Under the pieces are notes generated by a model. It saw nothing but the letters and a program-made list of their open reading frames with translations, was not told the DNA's origin and made no database searches. The position numbers and the translations under genes were made by a program. A DNA stretch of 21,787 bases from BS750m-G28 sp035527235 (GTDB taxonomy: Archaea > Thermoproteota > Bathyarchaeia > TCS64): assembly GCA_035527235.1 (NCBI GenBank), contig DATLAV010000016.1:1-21787 (forward strand), read 5' to 3'. Position 1 is the stretch's first letter. The number at the start of each line of letters is the position of its first letter. Positions 14,500 through 21,787 of the stretch are shown in pieces.

Positions 14500-15705
14500 C
14501 TACGTGCCCTCGATCTTCACACCGAACTGGAACACCGCGAGGCCTATGTAGTAGATGGCGATAGCGACGAAGAATATCGGGTAGATGCCATAATTGTCGA
14601 CGAAGTATGCCGCTATTAAGGGTCCTATGGAGCCCACGATGCTCCCAGGGAGGGTGGAGAGAGCGAAGCCCATGCCCCTCTGCCGCGGCGGGGAGAGCCT
14701 TGCGGTGATGGCGCCGGAGGCTGGCATGCCGAGAATTCCGAAGAATCTCTGGGCGAGGTAGAAGAGCATGAAGGGCCAGAAGCTCTTGAGGAGGACCGCC
14801 AGGAGGAAGCAGGTGTAGGACGCGAAGAGGGTGAATACTAGCCACCTCTTCTCGCCGAAGCGGAAGGCGAGCTCCCCTCCGATGGGGGAGACGATGATGC
14901 CCATCATAGAGCTCAGGGTGAAGAGCAGGCCGAGTTGGGCGATACTCCAGCCCTGGGACTCCGCCAGCCAGAGGGTGAGGAAGCCGGTTGTGAGGCTGCC
15001 CCCGAATTGCCTTATCCCGCTTGACGTCAGGAAGACGAGCATGTTCCTAGAGAGGAGAGTTGTGGCCGCGCCCTCCTCGATCTCCTCCGAGGATGCCCTG
15101 TTGCGAGTCTCCTCCGCGGAGTCCTTCAGGAAGAAGAGGGCGACGAGCCCCAGGAGGATGGGGATCACCCAGAACTGGTAGACCTGACGCCACTGGAAGG
15201 CGAAGAAGCCCATCAGTATCGTGATGGAGAGGGGGCCGAGGCTGACCCCGAAGGTGCCCCCGCCGTTCCAGACCCCGAGGGCCCGGACCCGGTCCTTGGG
15301 CTTGGTGATGTTGGTGGTGTAGCTCTGGGCGGGGGGGTGGTAGATTGTGGAGTTCAATGTGAGGAGGGTAGAGGCAACGATGTACATCCAGGGATCCGCC
15401 GAGATACTGCCAAGGAAGGCGCCGACGGCAGCCATGACGATGCTCAGCCCTATCAGCCTCTTCGCCCCGAATTTGTCGGAGAAGTGGCCCGCTGGTATCG
15501 AGAAGAGGACCTGGCTCAGTGGGGGTATGGCCGCTATGAGGCCGATCTGCTGGTTGGTGAGGCTGAACTCGGCCTTGAGGGTGGGGTAGAGGGTGGACCT
15601 CATGTTCCCCGCCGCGTGGATCAGCGCGTGGATCAACACCGAGAGGAGGAGCCCCACGCTCAGGAGCCTCGCTCCGCCGTTACCGTTCTCCCTATCATCC
15701 GCCAT
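14500..15705 (-). CDS. MFS transporter
   Basis: A 401-residue major-facilitator transporter with about twelve hydrophobic segments. The loop after helix two reads GHFSDKFGAKRLIG, the family's G-x3-D-x2-G-x-[KR]-x motif, and FRFGEKRW marks the equivalent loop of the second half. A central cytoplasmic linker (SAEETRNRASSEEIEEG) separates the halves. Substrate not deducible; carboxylates or sugars are common cargo for archaeal relatives of this type. It starts at ATG 15705 with GGAGG about six bases ahead. An inverted repeat lies between the TATA-like TTTTTACG and the ribosome site. It may export or import the substrate or product of the adjacent oxidoreductase, an inference from position only. 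Confidence 0.88.
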   Translation of the reverse strand: MADDRENGNGGARLLSVGLLLSVLIHALIHAAGNMRSTLYPTLKAEFSLTNQQIGLIAAIPPLSQVLFSIPAGHFSDKFGAKRLIGLSIVMAAVGAFLGSISADPWMYIVASTLLTLNSTIYHPPAQSYTTNITKPKDRVRALGVWNGGGTFGVSLGPLSITILMGFFAFQWRQVYQFWVIPILLGLVALFFLKDSAEETRNRASSEEIEEGAATTLLSRNMLVFLTSSGIRQFGGSLTTGFLTLWLAESQGWSIAQLGLLFTLSSMMGIIVSPIGGELAFRFGEKRWLVFTLFASYTCFLLAVLLKSFWPFMLFYLAQRFFGILGMPASGAITARLSPPRQRGMGFALSTLPGSIVGSIGPLIAAYFVDNYGIYPIFFVAIAIYYIGLAVFQFGVKIEGT

Positions 15706-15724
15706 TCATCTTCCTCCTTGTCTC

Positions 15725-15746
15725 ACATTGATAGTTCCATCAACGT
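15725..15746 (-). promoter_or_regulatory. Inverted repeat in the transporter promoter
   Basis: TTGAT (15728-15732) and ATCAA (15739-15743) form a dyad with six bases between; the flanks AC and GT extend the symmetry after one mismatch each. It lies just downstream of a minus-strand TATA-like TTTTTACG (15751-15744) and ahead of the ribosome site, where a repressor would block transcription start. Confidence 0.4.
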
Positions 15747-15903
15747 AAAAATGATACGAGGGCTCCAGCGTGAGACTTCTCGCTAATGGTATGAATCGTA
15801 TGCAAATATACGCCGTTGAGTACGGCAATGTTTAATATAAGGATGATATGATGGGTTCGCCTCGGCGAGTGGAAGCCCCTGACTGCCGGCCGTCAAGCCT
15901 ATT

Positions 15904-16155
15904 TCATTCGTCTTCCTCGTCCGCGTGCTCTTCGTCCCGGAATGCCTTCGCCTCATCCTGTATTTCGTTGAGGTCGTCGATTACCGTATCGATCTTCAGG
16001 GATAGGTCTGTGAGACCCTCCGTGAACTCCTCGACCCAGTAGTCGCCGAGCTCCTCGAGGTCGACGATGATCGTCTCCACCTGTCCCTTGGAGCTCTCGA
16101 GGGCTTTGACTAGGCGCCCCATCTTCCGGATCAACGTTGCTGATTCTGCTGACAT
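15904..16155 (-). CDS. Small acidic helical (coiled-coil-like) protein
   Basis: An 83-residue, strongly acidic protein predicted to be nearly all helix. Leu/Ile/Val residues recur with roughly heptad spacing from LIRKMGRLVKAL through VETIIVDLEELG, LTDLSLKIDTVIDDLNEI, and the tail ends in DEEHADEEDE. It resembles small archaeal proteins annotated only as hypothetical, and could be a coiled-coil adaptor or chaperone-like factor. ATG 16155 is preceded by GGAGG about eleven bases away, and a TATA box TTTTTATAAT (16205-16196) lies about 45 bases upstream. It stands alone between the transporter and the M81 peptidase gene. Confidence 0.65.
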   Translation of the reverse strand: MSAESATLIRKMGRLVKALESSKGQVETIIVDLEELGDYWVEEFTEGLTDLSLKIDTVIDDLNEIQDEAKAFRDEEHADEEDE

Positions 16156-16195
16156 GGTTGTAAATATCCTCCGTCAAGGGTTAGAAATGTGGATT

Positions 16196-16205
16196 ATAAA
16201 AACCT
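16196..16205 (-). promoter_or_regulatory. TATA box for the small acidic protein
   Basis: Minus-strand TTTTTATAAT followed by a start point near 16172 would leave a leader of about 17 bases that carries the GGAGG site. Confidence 0.5.
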
Positions 16206-16275
16206 TAATGATCGAAGCGCAAGAGAAGGATAATTCTAACGGGATAAGAACAGCATGAAGAAAAGGGAGGGGAGA

Positions 16276-17763
16276 CTATTTTCTCCACTTCTCCCCGATG
16301 GGGTAGACGTCCCAGGGGATGTTCTCGTAGTGAAGGGTGCTCAGGTCGGCGGGCGTCGTCCCGGGCGGGTCCACGGGGTAGTCGACCTTGCTCCAGGTCT
16401 CCCAGAACGCCTTGTGGTGGACGCGGCTCTTGATCTCCACGATGTCGAAGCTGTCGACGTCGAGGCCGATGGCCTTCAATGGGTCAGCGCTCATGGGCGC
16501 CCTCAGCCTCTCGGAGATCACGACGTGCCTGTTCTCCCCCAGGTCCAGGGAGACGACGAGGTCGTCGTGCCTGATGGCCCCCCTGCCCATGGGCCCTGTC
16601 TCCACCCAGTCGGCGGGCCCCAGCCACTCGATCTTGCCGGTGACCTTGACGGGCTCCCCGGAGATGGGGTGGACCCAGCCGCCGATCTCGACGGTGACGG
16701 TGTCCCCGACCTCTTGGTCCCTGTCGAGGCCGTAGAGCACCTCTGGGTCGGCGATGCTGGTTGTGCAGAAGTTCCTCGCGCCCTGCTCCATGAGCTCCTT
16801 AAAGACGTGGGTGCCGTCCCCCAGGCGGTCGTCGTGGTATGCGATGACCACGGGCTTGGTGCCCTCGGCCACCATCTTGATGACGTTGGCGACGCCGTCA
16901 GGAGCCTTCGGTAGGGGCCTCGTCAAGTCCTCCCTGAGGCTCCAGATCAGTTCCGAGATGTTCTGGGAGACCTCCTCCGCCAGCTCGTGGTCGCCGTCTG
17001 TGACCACGAAGACGGAGGCCCCGACGTCCGGGGTGTCCATGTAGGCGAACCCTGGGGCGACGGAGGCGCAATAGACCCCCTTCGTCTCCCACTCCCTGCA
17101 TCGGTCGTAGACCAACTTCATGGGGTGGTACTCGGAGGCCTGGTAGACGCTGGCGCTGATGACCCCCGGCTTCCTGACGGCCATTGTTGGCTTGAAGTTG
17201 CCCCGCAGGGTCTCGATCATGCAGTGGCCCGCGATCTCCCCGATCTCGTGACCGTCTAGGTGGGGATAGGTCTTCAATATGAAAACTGCGTCGGTGGCGT
17301 ATGCCAGCTCCTCGTCCTCGCAGGCGTGGAGGTCCAAGGTGACCATGATGGGCACCTTGTAACCTACCACCTTCCTCACCCTCCGGCATAGCTCCGCCTC
17401 CGGTTTGGGAATGTTGGTGACGGCCATGGCGCCGTGGAGAGCTAGGAGCACCCCGTCGACGGGTATCTCCTTCTCTATGCCGTCCACTATCCTCCCGGCG
17501 ATGACGTCGAAGGCCTCCGTTGTCAGCCAGCTCCCCATGCCGACGGTCTTGGGCCTCCCCGGCCTCAGGACCCCGACGAGCTCGACGTCGGGCTGCCCCT
17601 CGGCGGCGGCCTTGTAGCCTGTGATGTAGCCCTTCCCCTCGCCCTTGGTGTCGATGGCGTCGGGGCCGTACCTCATGCCACCTGCGTCCCACGCCTCAAG
17701 GGTCGTGATGTTGGGGCAGAAGGTGCATGTCTCGTGCGAGAAGCTCGCTACAGCGATCCTCAA
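16276..17763 (-). CDS. M81-family metallopeptidase (MlrC-like)
   Basis: A 495-residue member of the MlrC/M81 group. Landmarks are the start RIAVASFSHET-F, LLALHGAM near 118-125, TLDLHAC near 153-159 and TYPHLDGHE near 175-183 (zinc ligands are expected among these Asp and His residues), then FAYMDTPD, and the C-terminal MlrC domain with AYHDDRLGDGTH and GGWVHP. Named after the enzyme that finishes microcystin breakdown in Sphingomonas; most members have unknown amide or peptide substrates. It starts at TTG 17763 with GGAGGT seven bases ahead and a TATA box at 17794-17805. It is monocistronic. No signal peptide, so it acts in the cytoplasm on imported substrate. Confidence 0.85.
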   Translation of the reverse strand: MRIAVASFSHETCTFCPNITTLEAWDAGGMRYGPDAIDTKGEGKGYITGYKAAAEGQPDVELVGVLRPGRPKTVGMGSWLTTEAFDVIAGRIVDGIEKEIPVDGVLLALHGAMAVTNIPKPEAELCRRVRKVVGYKVPIMVTLDLHACEDEELAYATDAVFILKTYPHLDGHEIGEIAGHCMIETLRGNFKPTMAVRKPGVISASVYQASEYHPMKLVYDRCREWETKGVYCASVAPGFAYMDTPDVGASVFVVTDGDHELAEEVSQNISELIWSLREDLTRPLPKAPDGVANVIKMVAEGTKPVVIAYHDDRLGDGTHVFKELMEQGARNFCTTSIADPEVLYGLDRDQEVGDTVTVEIGGWVHPISGEPVKVTGKIEWLGPADWVETGPMGRGAIRHDDLVVSLDLGENRHVVISERLRAPMSADPLKAIGLDVDSFDIVEIKSRVHHKAFWETWSKVDYPVDPPGTTPADLSTLHYENIPWDVYPIGEKWRK

Positions 17764-17770
17764 TCAAATA

Positions 17771-17805
17771 ACCTCCTGAATAAAATGGTGTATGATATAA
17801 AAAAA
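17771..17805 (-). promoter_or_regulatory. Promoter and ribosome site of the M81 gene
   Basis: Minus-strand TTTTTTTATATC (17805-17794) is a TATA box about 31 bases ahead of TTG 17763. GGAGGT (17776-17771) sits seven bases ahead of the same codon, which decides the TTG start. Confidence 0.6.
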
Positions 17806-17829
17806 TCCGATGACTCGAGGTCGCTGACT

Positions 17830-17837
17830 AAAAAAAA
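17830..17837 (-). terminator. T-tract terminator after hcp
   Basis: Eight T residues on the minus strand begin 18 bases after the TGA of hcp, ahead of the promoter of the M81 gene. Confidence 0.6.
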
Positions 17838-17855
17838 GTGTGTTGGCTTCAGCCC

Positions 17856-19484
17856 TCAGCCGAGGATCGCCTTGAGGTCTTCCTCGGCGGTGGTTATCGG
17901 CATTATGTTGAAGTTCTCCACGAGGTAGTTCAGGACGTTGGGCGTCAGGAAGGCGGGGAGGCTCGGCCCCAGCCTGATGCCCCTGATCCCCAGGCTGAGG
18001 AGGGAGAGCAGTATGGCGACGGCCTTCTGCTCGTACCAGCTCAGGATGAGGCTGAGGGGCAACTCGTTGACACCAACGCCGAAGGCCTCAGAGAGTGCCA
18101 GGGCGATCTGGACCGCCGAGTAGGCGTCGTTGCACTGGCCGACGTCCAGTAGCCTGGGTATCCCCTCGATGTCGCCGAGCTTCTTGTCGAAGAACTTGAA
18201 CTTGCCACAGGCCAGGGTGAGGACTACGGTGTCCTCGGGGGCCTGCTCCACGAAATCGGCGTAGTAGCTCCTAGCGGATTTGGACCCGTCGCAGCCTCCC
18301 ACTAGGAAGAAGTGCCTTATCTTGCCCTCCTTGACGAGTTCGATGACCTTTCCGGCGACCCCCATCACGGCGTTGTGGCCGAAGCCTACCGTCACGGAGC
18401 CCATGTCCTCGTCCTCCTGGAATCCGGGGAGCTCCAGGGCTCTCTCGATGACGGGGGTGAAGTCCTTGTCCTCGACGTGGGCGACCCCGGGCCAGCCCAC
18501 CAGTCCCGTGGTGAAAATGTTCTCCCTGTAGGAGTCGACGGGCCTCTGGATGCAGTTCGTGGTCATGAGTATGGCGCCCGGGAACGCAGGGAACTCCCTC
18601 ACCTGGTTCTGCCAGGCCGTCCCGTAGTGGCCATAGAAGTGATCGTACCTCTTCAGCTCAGGGTAGCCGTGGGTGGGGAGCATCTCCCCGTGGGTGTAGA
18701 CGTGGATCCCCGTGCCCTCTGTCTGCTCCAGCAGGAGCTCCAGGTCCCTCAGGTCGTGGCCTGAGACGAGGATCGCCTTCCCCTTCCTGTGGCCAAGGGG
18801 GACGCTGGTGGGCACTGGATGGCCGTAGGTGGTGGTGTTGGCGGCGTCGAGGAGCTCCATCGCCCTCAGGTTAGCCTTCCCCGCCCTCATGACGAGGTCT
18901 ACCATCTCCTGGAGCGTGGCGTCCTCGTTCAGGGTGGCGACGAGGGCCTCCTGGATGAAGGAGTAGACGGCGTCGTCCTCGACCCCCAGGATGGCGGCGT
19001 GGTCGGCATAGGCGCTGATGCCCTTCAATCCGTAGATGAGCGTCCACTTCAGCGAGTGGATGTCGGGGTCCGCGCCGGGATCCGACTTGATGCCGACACC
19101 GGCCCCCTGGGTGACCATCCCCTTGAGGGAGGATCCGGGCTGGAAGGAGGCGGTGGGGTGGCGGGACTCGATCTTTCCCCCGGCCTTCTCCACCCTCTCC
19201 TTGAGCTCCTCCCTCCGCCTGAAGGCCTCCTCAATGAGGGCGCGTATCCTCTCGGGGTCAAAGTTGACGTTGGTGAGTGTGGCGAACATCGCCTCGCAGG
19301 TGAACCTGTTGGCCTCCACGTCGGATACCCCGACCTTCCTCCCCTCCACGGCGTAGATGGATAGCCCCTTCAGTGCGTGGACGAGGAGGTCCTGGAGGGC
19401 GGCGACCTCGGGGCTCTTGCCGCAGACTCCGAACTTGTCGCAGCTGGTCCCCCCGGCTGTCTGCTCACATTGGTAACAGTACAT
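17856..19484 (-). CDS. hcp: Hybrid cluster protein (hydroxylamine reductase / nitric-oxide-related), class I
   Basis: A 542-residue, full-length hybrid cluster protein. The N-terminal cysteines C3, C6, C15 and C21 (x2, x8, x5 spacing) mark the class I type that binds a cubane [4Fe-4S] cluster. Hybrid-cluster ligands are visible as GHDLRDLE (His), THGEMLPTHGYPEL (Glu), TTNCIQRP, GGCDGS and GQCND. Hcp reduces hydroxylamine in vitro; in bacteria it is linked to nitric oxide and nitrosative stress and can S-nitrosylate proteins. The start ATG 19484 lies 24 bases after the stop of the ArsR-family gene, with GGAGATG as ribosome site, so both are one operon. A T-tract follows. The usual partner reductase Hcr is absent nearby; class I proteins often lack it. 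Confidence 0.95.
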   Translation of the reverse strand: MYCYQCEQTAGGTSCDKFGVCGKSPEVAALQDLLVHALKGLSIYAVEGRKVGVSDVEANRFTCEAMFATLTNVNFDPERIRALIEEAFRRREELKERVEKAGGKIESRHPTASFQPGSSLKGMVTQGAGVGIKSDPGADPDIHSLKWTLIYGLKGISAYADHAAILGVEDDAVYSFIQEALVATLNEDATLQEMVDLVMRAGKANLRAMELLDAANTTTYGHPVPTSVPLGHRKGKAILVSGHDLRDLELLLEQTEGTGIHVYTHGEMLPTHGYPELKRYDHFYGHYGTAWQNQVREFPAFPGAILMTTNCIQRPVDSYRENIFTTGLVGWPGVAHVEDKDFTPVIERALELPGFQEDEDMGSVTVGFGHNAVMGVAGKVIELVKEGKIRHFFLVGGCDGSKSARSYYADFVEQAPEDTVVLTLACGKFKFFDKKLGDIEGIPRLLDVGQCNDAYSAVQIALALSEAFGVGVNELPLSLILSWYEQKAVAILLSLLSLGIRGIRLGPSLPAFLTPNVLNYLVENFNIMPITTAEEDLKAILG

Positions 19485-19508
19485 TCATTCTCACATCTCC
19501 TGTGCGGG

Positions 19509-19856
19509 TCACCTCGCGTAGAGGCACTCCCCCTTCGCGGGGCAGTGGTTCTCGGCATGGTTCTCGACGGCCTTGAAGATGGGCTCCATGGTCTCGGAGT
19601 TGAGGGTGTAGATCCTCTCCTTGCCCTGCCTCCGTGTGGAGACCAGGTTGCATCGGATGAGGGGCCTCAGGTTGTGGCTTATCATGCTCTGCTCCTGCTC
19701 CAAGGCATCGGCGATGCTGGAGACGTTCATGGAGCCCGCCCTCAGCTTCTCCAGTATGGCGAGCCTCGTAGGGTTCGCCAGGGTTGCGAAGAACCCGTAA
19801 CATGTCTCTGTTAGTCCTCTCTTCATGACCTGCACCTTGTATGAAGTTTCCTTCAT
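19509..19856 (-). CDS. ArsR/SmtB-family repressor, probable regulator of hcp
   Basis: A 115-residue winged-helix protein of the ArsR type. FFATLANPTRLAILEKL opens the domain, VSSIADALEQEQSMISHNL (about residues 45-63) is the helix-turn-helix, and TRRQGKERIYTL is the wing. The C-terminus holds HAENHCPAKGEC, two cysteines plus two histidines that could bind a metal or iron-sulfur cluster, or react with nitric oxide. A further Cys (Cys19, in TETCYGF) lies before the domain. No classical ELCVCD metal motif is present. It is the first gene of the operon with hcp, and its own start codon lies inside a double palindrome, so autoregulation of arsR-hcp is likely. The inducing signal is not known. Confidence 0.88.
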   Translation of the reverse strand: MKETSYKVQVMKRGLTETCYGFFATLANPTRLAILEKLRAGSMNVSSIADALEQEQSMISHNLRPLIRCNLVSTRRQGKERIYTLNSETMEPIFKAVENHAENHCPAKGECLYAR

Positions 19857-19885
19857 ATGAAGAATTCCTCATACATATATAAGGG
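19840..19885 (-). promoter_or_regulatory. arsR-hcp promoter with two overlapping palindromic operators
   Basis: On the minus strand the TATA box CCTTATATA (19884-19876) is followed by two 18-base dyads: 19873-19856, symmetric except for one base pair position around GAATTC, and 19857-19840, with perfect seven-base arms TATGAAG/CTTCATA. They share two bases and lie on one helix face pattern, 16 bases centre to centre. The second covers ATG 19856. Binding of an ArsR dimer pair would shut both transcription start and leader. Confidence 0.65.
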
Positions 19886-19901
19886 TTGCTGAAACAGACC
19901 T

Positions 19902-19907
19902 AAAAAA
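19902..19907 (-). terminator. T-tract terminator after the beta-lactamase-like gene
   Basis: Six T residues on the minus strand 38 bases after the TAG of the hydrolase gene, before the arsR promoter. A shorter T-rich stretch (CTCCTTTCC) precedes it. Confidence 0.45.
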
Positions 19908-19945
19908 GGAAAGGAGGTTTGGCACCCTGAGGGAGAGAAAGGCCC

Positions 19946-21346
19946 CTACTTACCCTTCCTGTGGAGCCTCCACCGCTCGATGTAGAGGTCCATCCCGCCG
20001 TCGGGAGCCTCCTCGAACTCCACGGGTATCCTGCCCCCGGCCACGAGGTAGTGGAACCTCCTGTTCCCTGCCTCCCGGCTCTCAGGGATCAGGGGGATGC
20101 TCGTCTCCGCGAACCGCGACGAGGACTCCAGGTAGAGCATCGCCCCCTTCCTGGCGACCGTCTGCTTGCTGCCGCCCTCGTAGGCCTCGTAGTATCCGGT
20201 CAGCCTGTCGAGGTCCAGCTCCTCGGCGTAATAGGAGATCGCCTCCTCGGGGTCCCTGCCCATAAGGAGGGCGAGGGCGGCCTGGGGGATGAGGGATCCG
20301 AAGCCCCCGGTGTTGGAGGCGGTGGCAACGGCGATGTCGAGGTCGGGTATGAAGCTGAGATTCGCCGATGAGACGCCGGTGGATCCCCCGTGATTCACCA
20401 TCTTGTGCCCCAGGAAGTCGTCGACGCAGAACCAGCCGTAGCAGTAGTAGCCCTTGCCGAAGGCGCCCTCGCCCCTCTCGATGTGGCCCGTGTGCATCTC
20501 CATGAGCAGGTCCTCGTCGACGATCCTCCTGCCATCGTGAACGCCCCCGTTGAGATTCATCTTCAGGTAGCTGGTGAGCTCGGTCACGGGACTGAGGATG
20601 CCGCCGGCTGCGTAGATCATCCTATGGAAGGGGTGGACCGTCGCCGTCGTTGAGCCGTCCTTCTCCTTCCTGTACGCCGTCATCCTGTCGGGGTCGGCGT
20701 CGAAGGCCTCCCTCTTGATGGTGGACCTCGCCATGCCCAGCGGCTTGAGGATGTTCTCGGCGATATAGTCCTCGTAGGGGACGCCGCCTACCCTCTCGAC
20801 GATCTCACCCAAGACGGCGAAGCCGCTGTTGTAGTAGAAGTACCGTTTCCCAGGCCTCGCCGCGAGCTCTCCCTTGGATTTGTTGATGAAGAGGAGGAGG
20901 TCGTCGATGTCGGACAGGGGGATCCAGCTCCCCTCGACCCCGGTCATCCTCTGGATGAGTATGCCGGCCATGCCGTCGGCTGGCATCCCCGAGGACATGG
21001 AGAGGAGGTGGTGGACGGTGATGGGCTCGTCCTCGTACCCCGGCTCGTAGGGGAGGTACTTATTCACTGGGTCGTGGAGGTCGATCCTTCCCTGCGCCAC
21101 CAGCTGCATGATGGCGATGGTGGTGAACGACTTGGTACACGATCCAATACCGAAGAGGGTGTCGGGGGTCGCAGGGAGGTTCGCCTCAATGTTCCTGGCG
21201 CCGAAGCCCCCCTTGTAGACGACCTCGTCGCCCTTCAGCAGCGCGATGCTCAGCCCGGGGACGTGGAGGCTCGCCATCCTTTTGGAGATGATGCCCTCCA
21301 GCTTCCGGGTGGACGCCGCGCTGAAAGAGTCTACCATAGGAATCAT
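19946..21346 (-). CDS. Serine beta-lactamase-like hydrolase (S12 / class C-like)
   Basis: A 466-residue penicillin-binding-protein/beta-lactamase fold enzyme. Catalytic motifs: SxxK at S69-C-T-K72 (IGSCTKSFT), YxN at Y171-Y-N173, and HxG as H319-G-G (VNHGGSTG). HDPVNKYLP and HHLLSMSSGM are usual family landmarks. The last 110 residues form an extra beta-rich domain like DUF3471 or lipocalin-like tails found in archaeal members. Archaea lack peptidoglycan, so an esterase, peptidase or D-amino-acid amidase role is more likely than drug resistance. There is no signal peptide. ATG 21346 follows a TATA box at 21364-21375 by 18-29 bases, suggesting a leaderless message. Confidence 0.88.
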   Translation of the reverse strand: MIPMVDSFSAASTRKLEGIISKRMASLHVPGLSIALLKGDEVVYKGGFGARNIEANLPATPDTLFGIGSCTKSFTTIAIMQLVAQGRIDLHDPVNKYLPYEPGYEDEPITVHHLLSMSSGMPADGMAGILIQRMTGVEGSWIPLSDIDDLLLFINKSKGELAARPGKRYFYYNSGFAVLGEIVERVGGVPYEDYIAENILKPLGMARSTIKREAFDADPDRMTAYRKEKDGSTTATVHPFHRMIYAAGGILSPVTELTSYLKMNLNGGVHDGRRIVDEDLLMEMHTGHIERGEGAFGKGYYCYGWFCVDDFLGHKMVNHGGSTGVSSANLSFIPDLDIAVATASNTGGFGSLIPQAALALLMGRDPEEAISYYAEELDLDRLTGYYEAYEGGSKQTVARKGAMLYLESSSRFAETSIPLIPESREAGNRRFHYLVAGGRIPVEFEEAPDGGMDLYIERWRLHRKGK

Positions 21347-21363
21347 CTAAAGTGGTTTGACTT

Positions 21364-21375
21364 CTATAATAAAAC
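21364..21375 (-). promoter_or_regulatory. TATA box of the beta-lactamase-like gene
   Basis: Minus-strand GTTTTATTATAG ends 18 bases ahead of ATG 21346; transcription would begin at or next to the start codon. Confidence 0.55.
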
Positions 21376-21408
21376 TTGAAGGGGAACATCCGAGATCCTA
21401 AAGACTAT

Positions 21409-21463
21409 TTGCGCGCGCGCGCAATGTTTATTAATGTAAACATACAACTGTTTACAACAGTTG
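21409..21463 (+). promoter_or_regulatory. (GC)6 palindrome, TATA box and operator ahead of the last gene
   Basis: TTGCGCGCGCGCGCAA (21409-21424) is a perfect palindrome with six GC repeats, a sequence able to form Z-DNA. The TATA box TTTATTAA is at 21427-21434. Next come interlocked inverted repeats: GTAAAC (21436-21441) with GTTTAC (21450-21455), and CAACTGTT (21445-21452) with AACAGTTG (21456-21463). The second dyad ends seven bases before ATG 21470, over the expected transcription start. Confidence 0.55.
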
Positions 21464-21469
21464 ACAGAT

Positions 21470-21787
21470 ATGATTAAACCAATCTTCACAAGAAGAGTGA
21501 GCAAGATCAGCACGATATTTATCGTCCTTCTCATCGCAGCCACCGGTGGAGGCTTGTACCTCAGACAGCGAAACACTACACCCGAGTTCAACGGCTTGGA
21601 CATCTCCGACAACCTGGTGCCAAATGTCGACGCGCCAGGATGGATGGGTGTGGGGCTCAGCAGACTCAACTTCACCGGGGACGCCGTAATCGTCCTCGTG
21701 ACAAAGGAGTACGGCATCAGCGAACCCACGGAGATCCCGATCAACGCCGGCGAGGGGCTAATCGCCATTACAGAGGTGGTCGAGGAG
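21470..21787 (+). CDS. Membrane-anchored or exported protein, partial (cut by window end)
   Basis: The first 106 codons are visible and the frame stays open to the edge. Residues 1-13 are basic (FTRRVSK), residues 14-27 are hydrophobic (STIFIVLLIAATGGG) and are followed by LYLRQR and a polar, mature-looking part with VPNVDAPGWMGVGL and AVIVLVTKEYG. This fits an uncleaved signal anchor or a signal peptide of an extracellular protein. No family is recognised from this part. No ribosome site precedes ATG 21470; a TATA box about 40 bases ahead and a strong dyad suggest tight regulation. It diverges from the beta-lactamase-like gene. Confidence 0.65.
   Translation, partial: MIKPIFTRRVSKISTIFIVLLIAATGGGLYLRQRNTTPEFNGLDISDNLVPNVDAPGWMGVGLSRLNFTGDAVIVLVTKEYGISEPTEIPINAGEGLIAITEVVEE

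Noticed and set aside
16898..17692. 264-codon minus-strand frame inside the M81 peptidase gene
   Set aside because: It is in a shifted frame of a conserved gene and is very rich in Arg and Gly, as expected for an out-of-frame reading.
1..21787. Complete recoding of TAG as a sense codon in this organism
   Set aside because: About nine genes here end naturally at TAG with products of normal length (MFS transporter, M81 peptidase, beta-lactamase-like hydrolase, ferredoxin subunit and others), several followed by terminators or promoters. Only two genes carry an internal TAG.

Overview
The window reads as archaeal chromosome. TATA-like boxes sit about 25-45 bases ahead of many starts, often with little or no leader. 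Other genes have strong GGAGG-type ribosome sites, terminators are simple T-tracts, GTG and TTG starts are common, and arginine is mostly AGG in GC-rich coding DNA. The gene content (tungsten aldehyde:ferredoxin oxidoreductase, class I hybrid cluster protein, DUF4438 proteins) suggests an anaerobe, probably a Thermoproteota/Bathyarchaeia-like lineage. That placement is inference from content and style; no rRNA or marker gene is present. No tRNA, rRNA, CRISPR array or insertion sequence was seen.

Layout. 1-831: a decayed M24 peptidase fragment (+) abuts an N-terminal gamma-glutamyltransferase remnant (-). 850-2221: two paralogous winged-helix regulators (-), the downstream one interrupted by an in-frame TAG. 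2363-5209: an aspartoacylase/AstE-type zinc hydrolase (-) diverges from a translationally coupled pair of DUF4438 genes (+). 5279-6422: a zinc-ribbon protein, an AT-rich stretch holding a 38-residue membrane peptide, and an 83-residue orphan. 6620-8249: a PrsW-like membrane protease, an SDR oxidoreductase and a 43-residue orphan. 8470-11927: a pentose module with an Rpe-like epimerase (-) diverging from xylulokinase and a xylose-isomerase-like TIM barrel (+), the last also interrupted by one in-frame TAG. 11952-15705: aldehyde oxidoreductase with its four-cluster ferredoxin subunit and an MFS transporter (-). 15904-19856: a small acidic helical protein, an M81/MlrC-type metallopeptidase, and the arsR-hcp operon under a double-dyad operator. 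19946-21346: a serine beta-lactamase-like hydrolase. 21470-end: the start of a membrane-anchored or exported protein.

Possible logic. Isomerase, kinase and epimerase would take a free aldopentose or related sugar to ribulose/xylulose 5-phosphate. The oxidoreductase and ferredoxin subunit would oxidise an aldehyde with ferredoxin as acceptor. The ArsR-family protein probably controls itself and hcp. The hydrolases (M24, GGT, aspartoacylase-like, M81, beta-lactamase-like) fit scavenging of peptides and amides.

The most unusual signal is two otherwise intact genes that each carry exactly one internal TAG. About nine other genes here end naturally at TAG, so wholesale TAG recoding is unlikely. 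The choices are recent nonsense mutation, consensus error, or context-specific readthrough (for example pyrrolysine).
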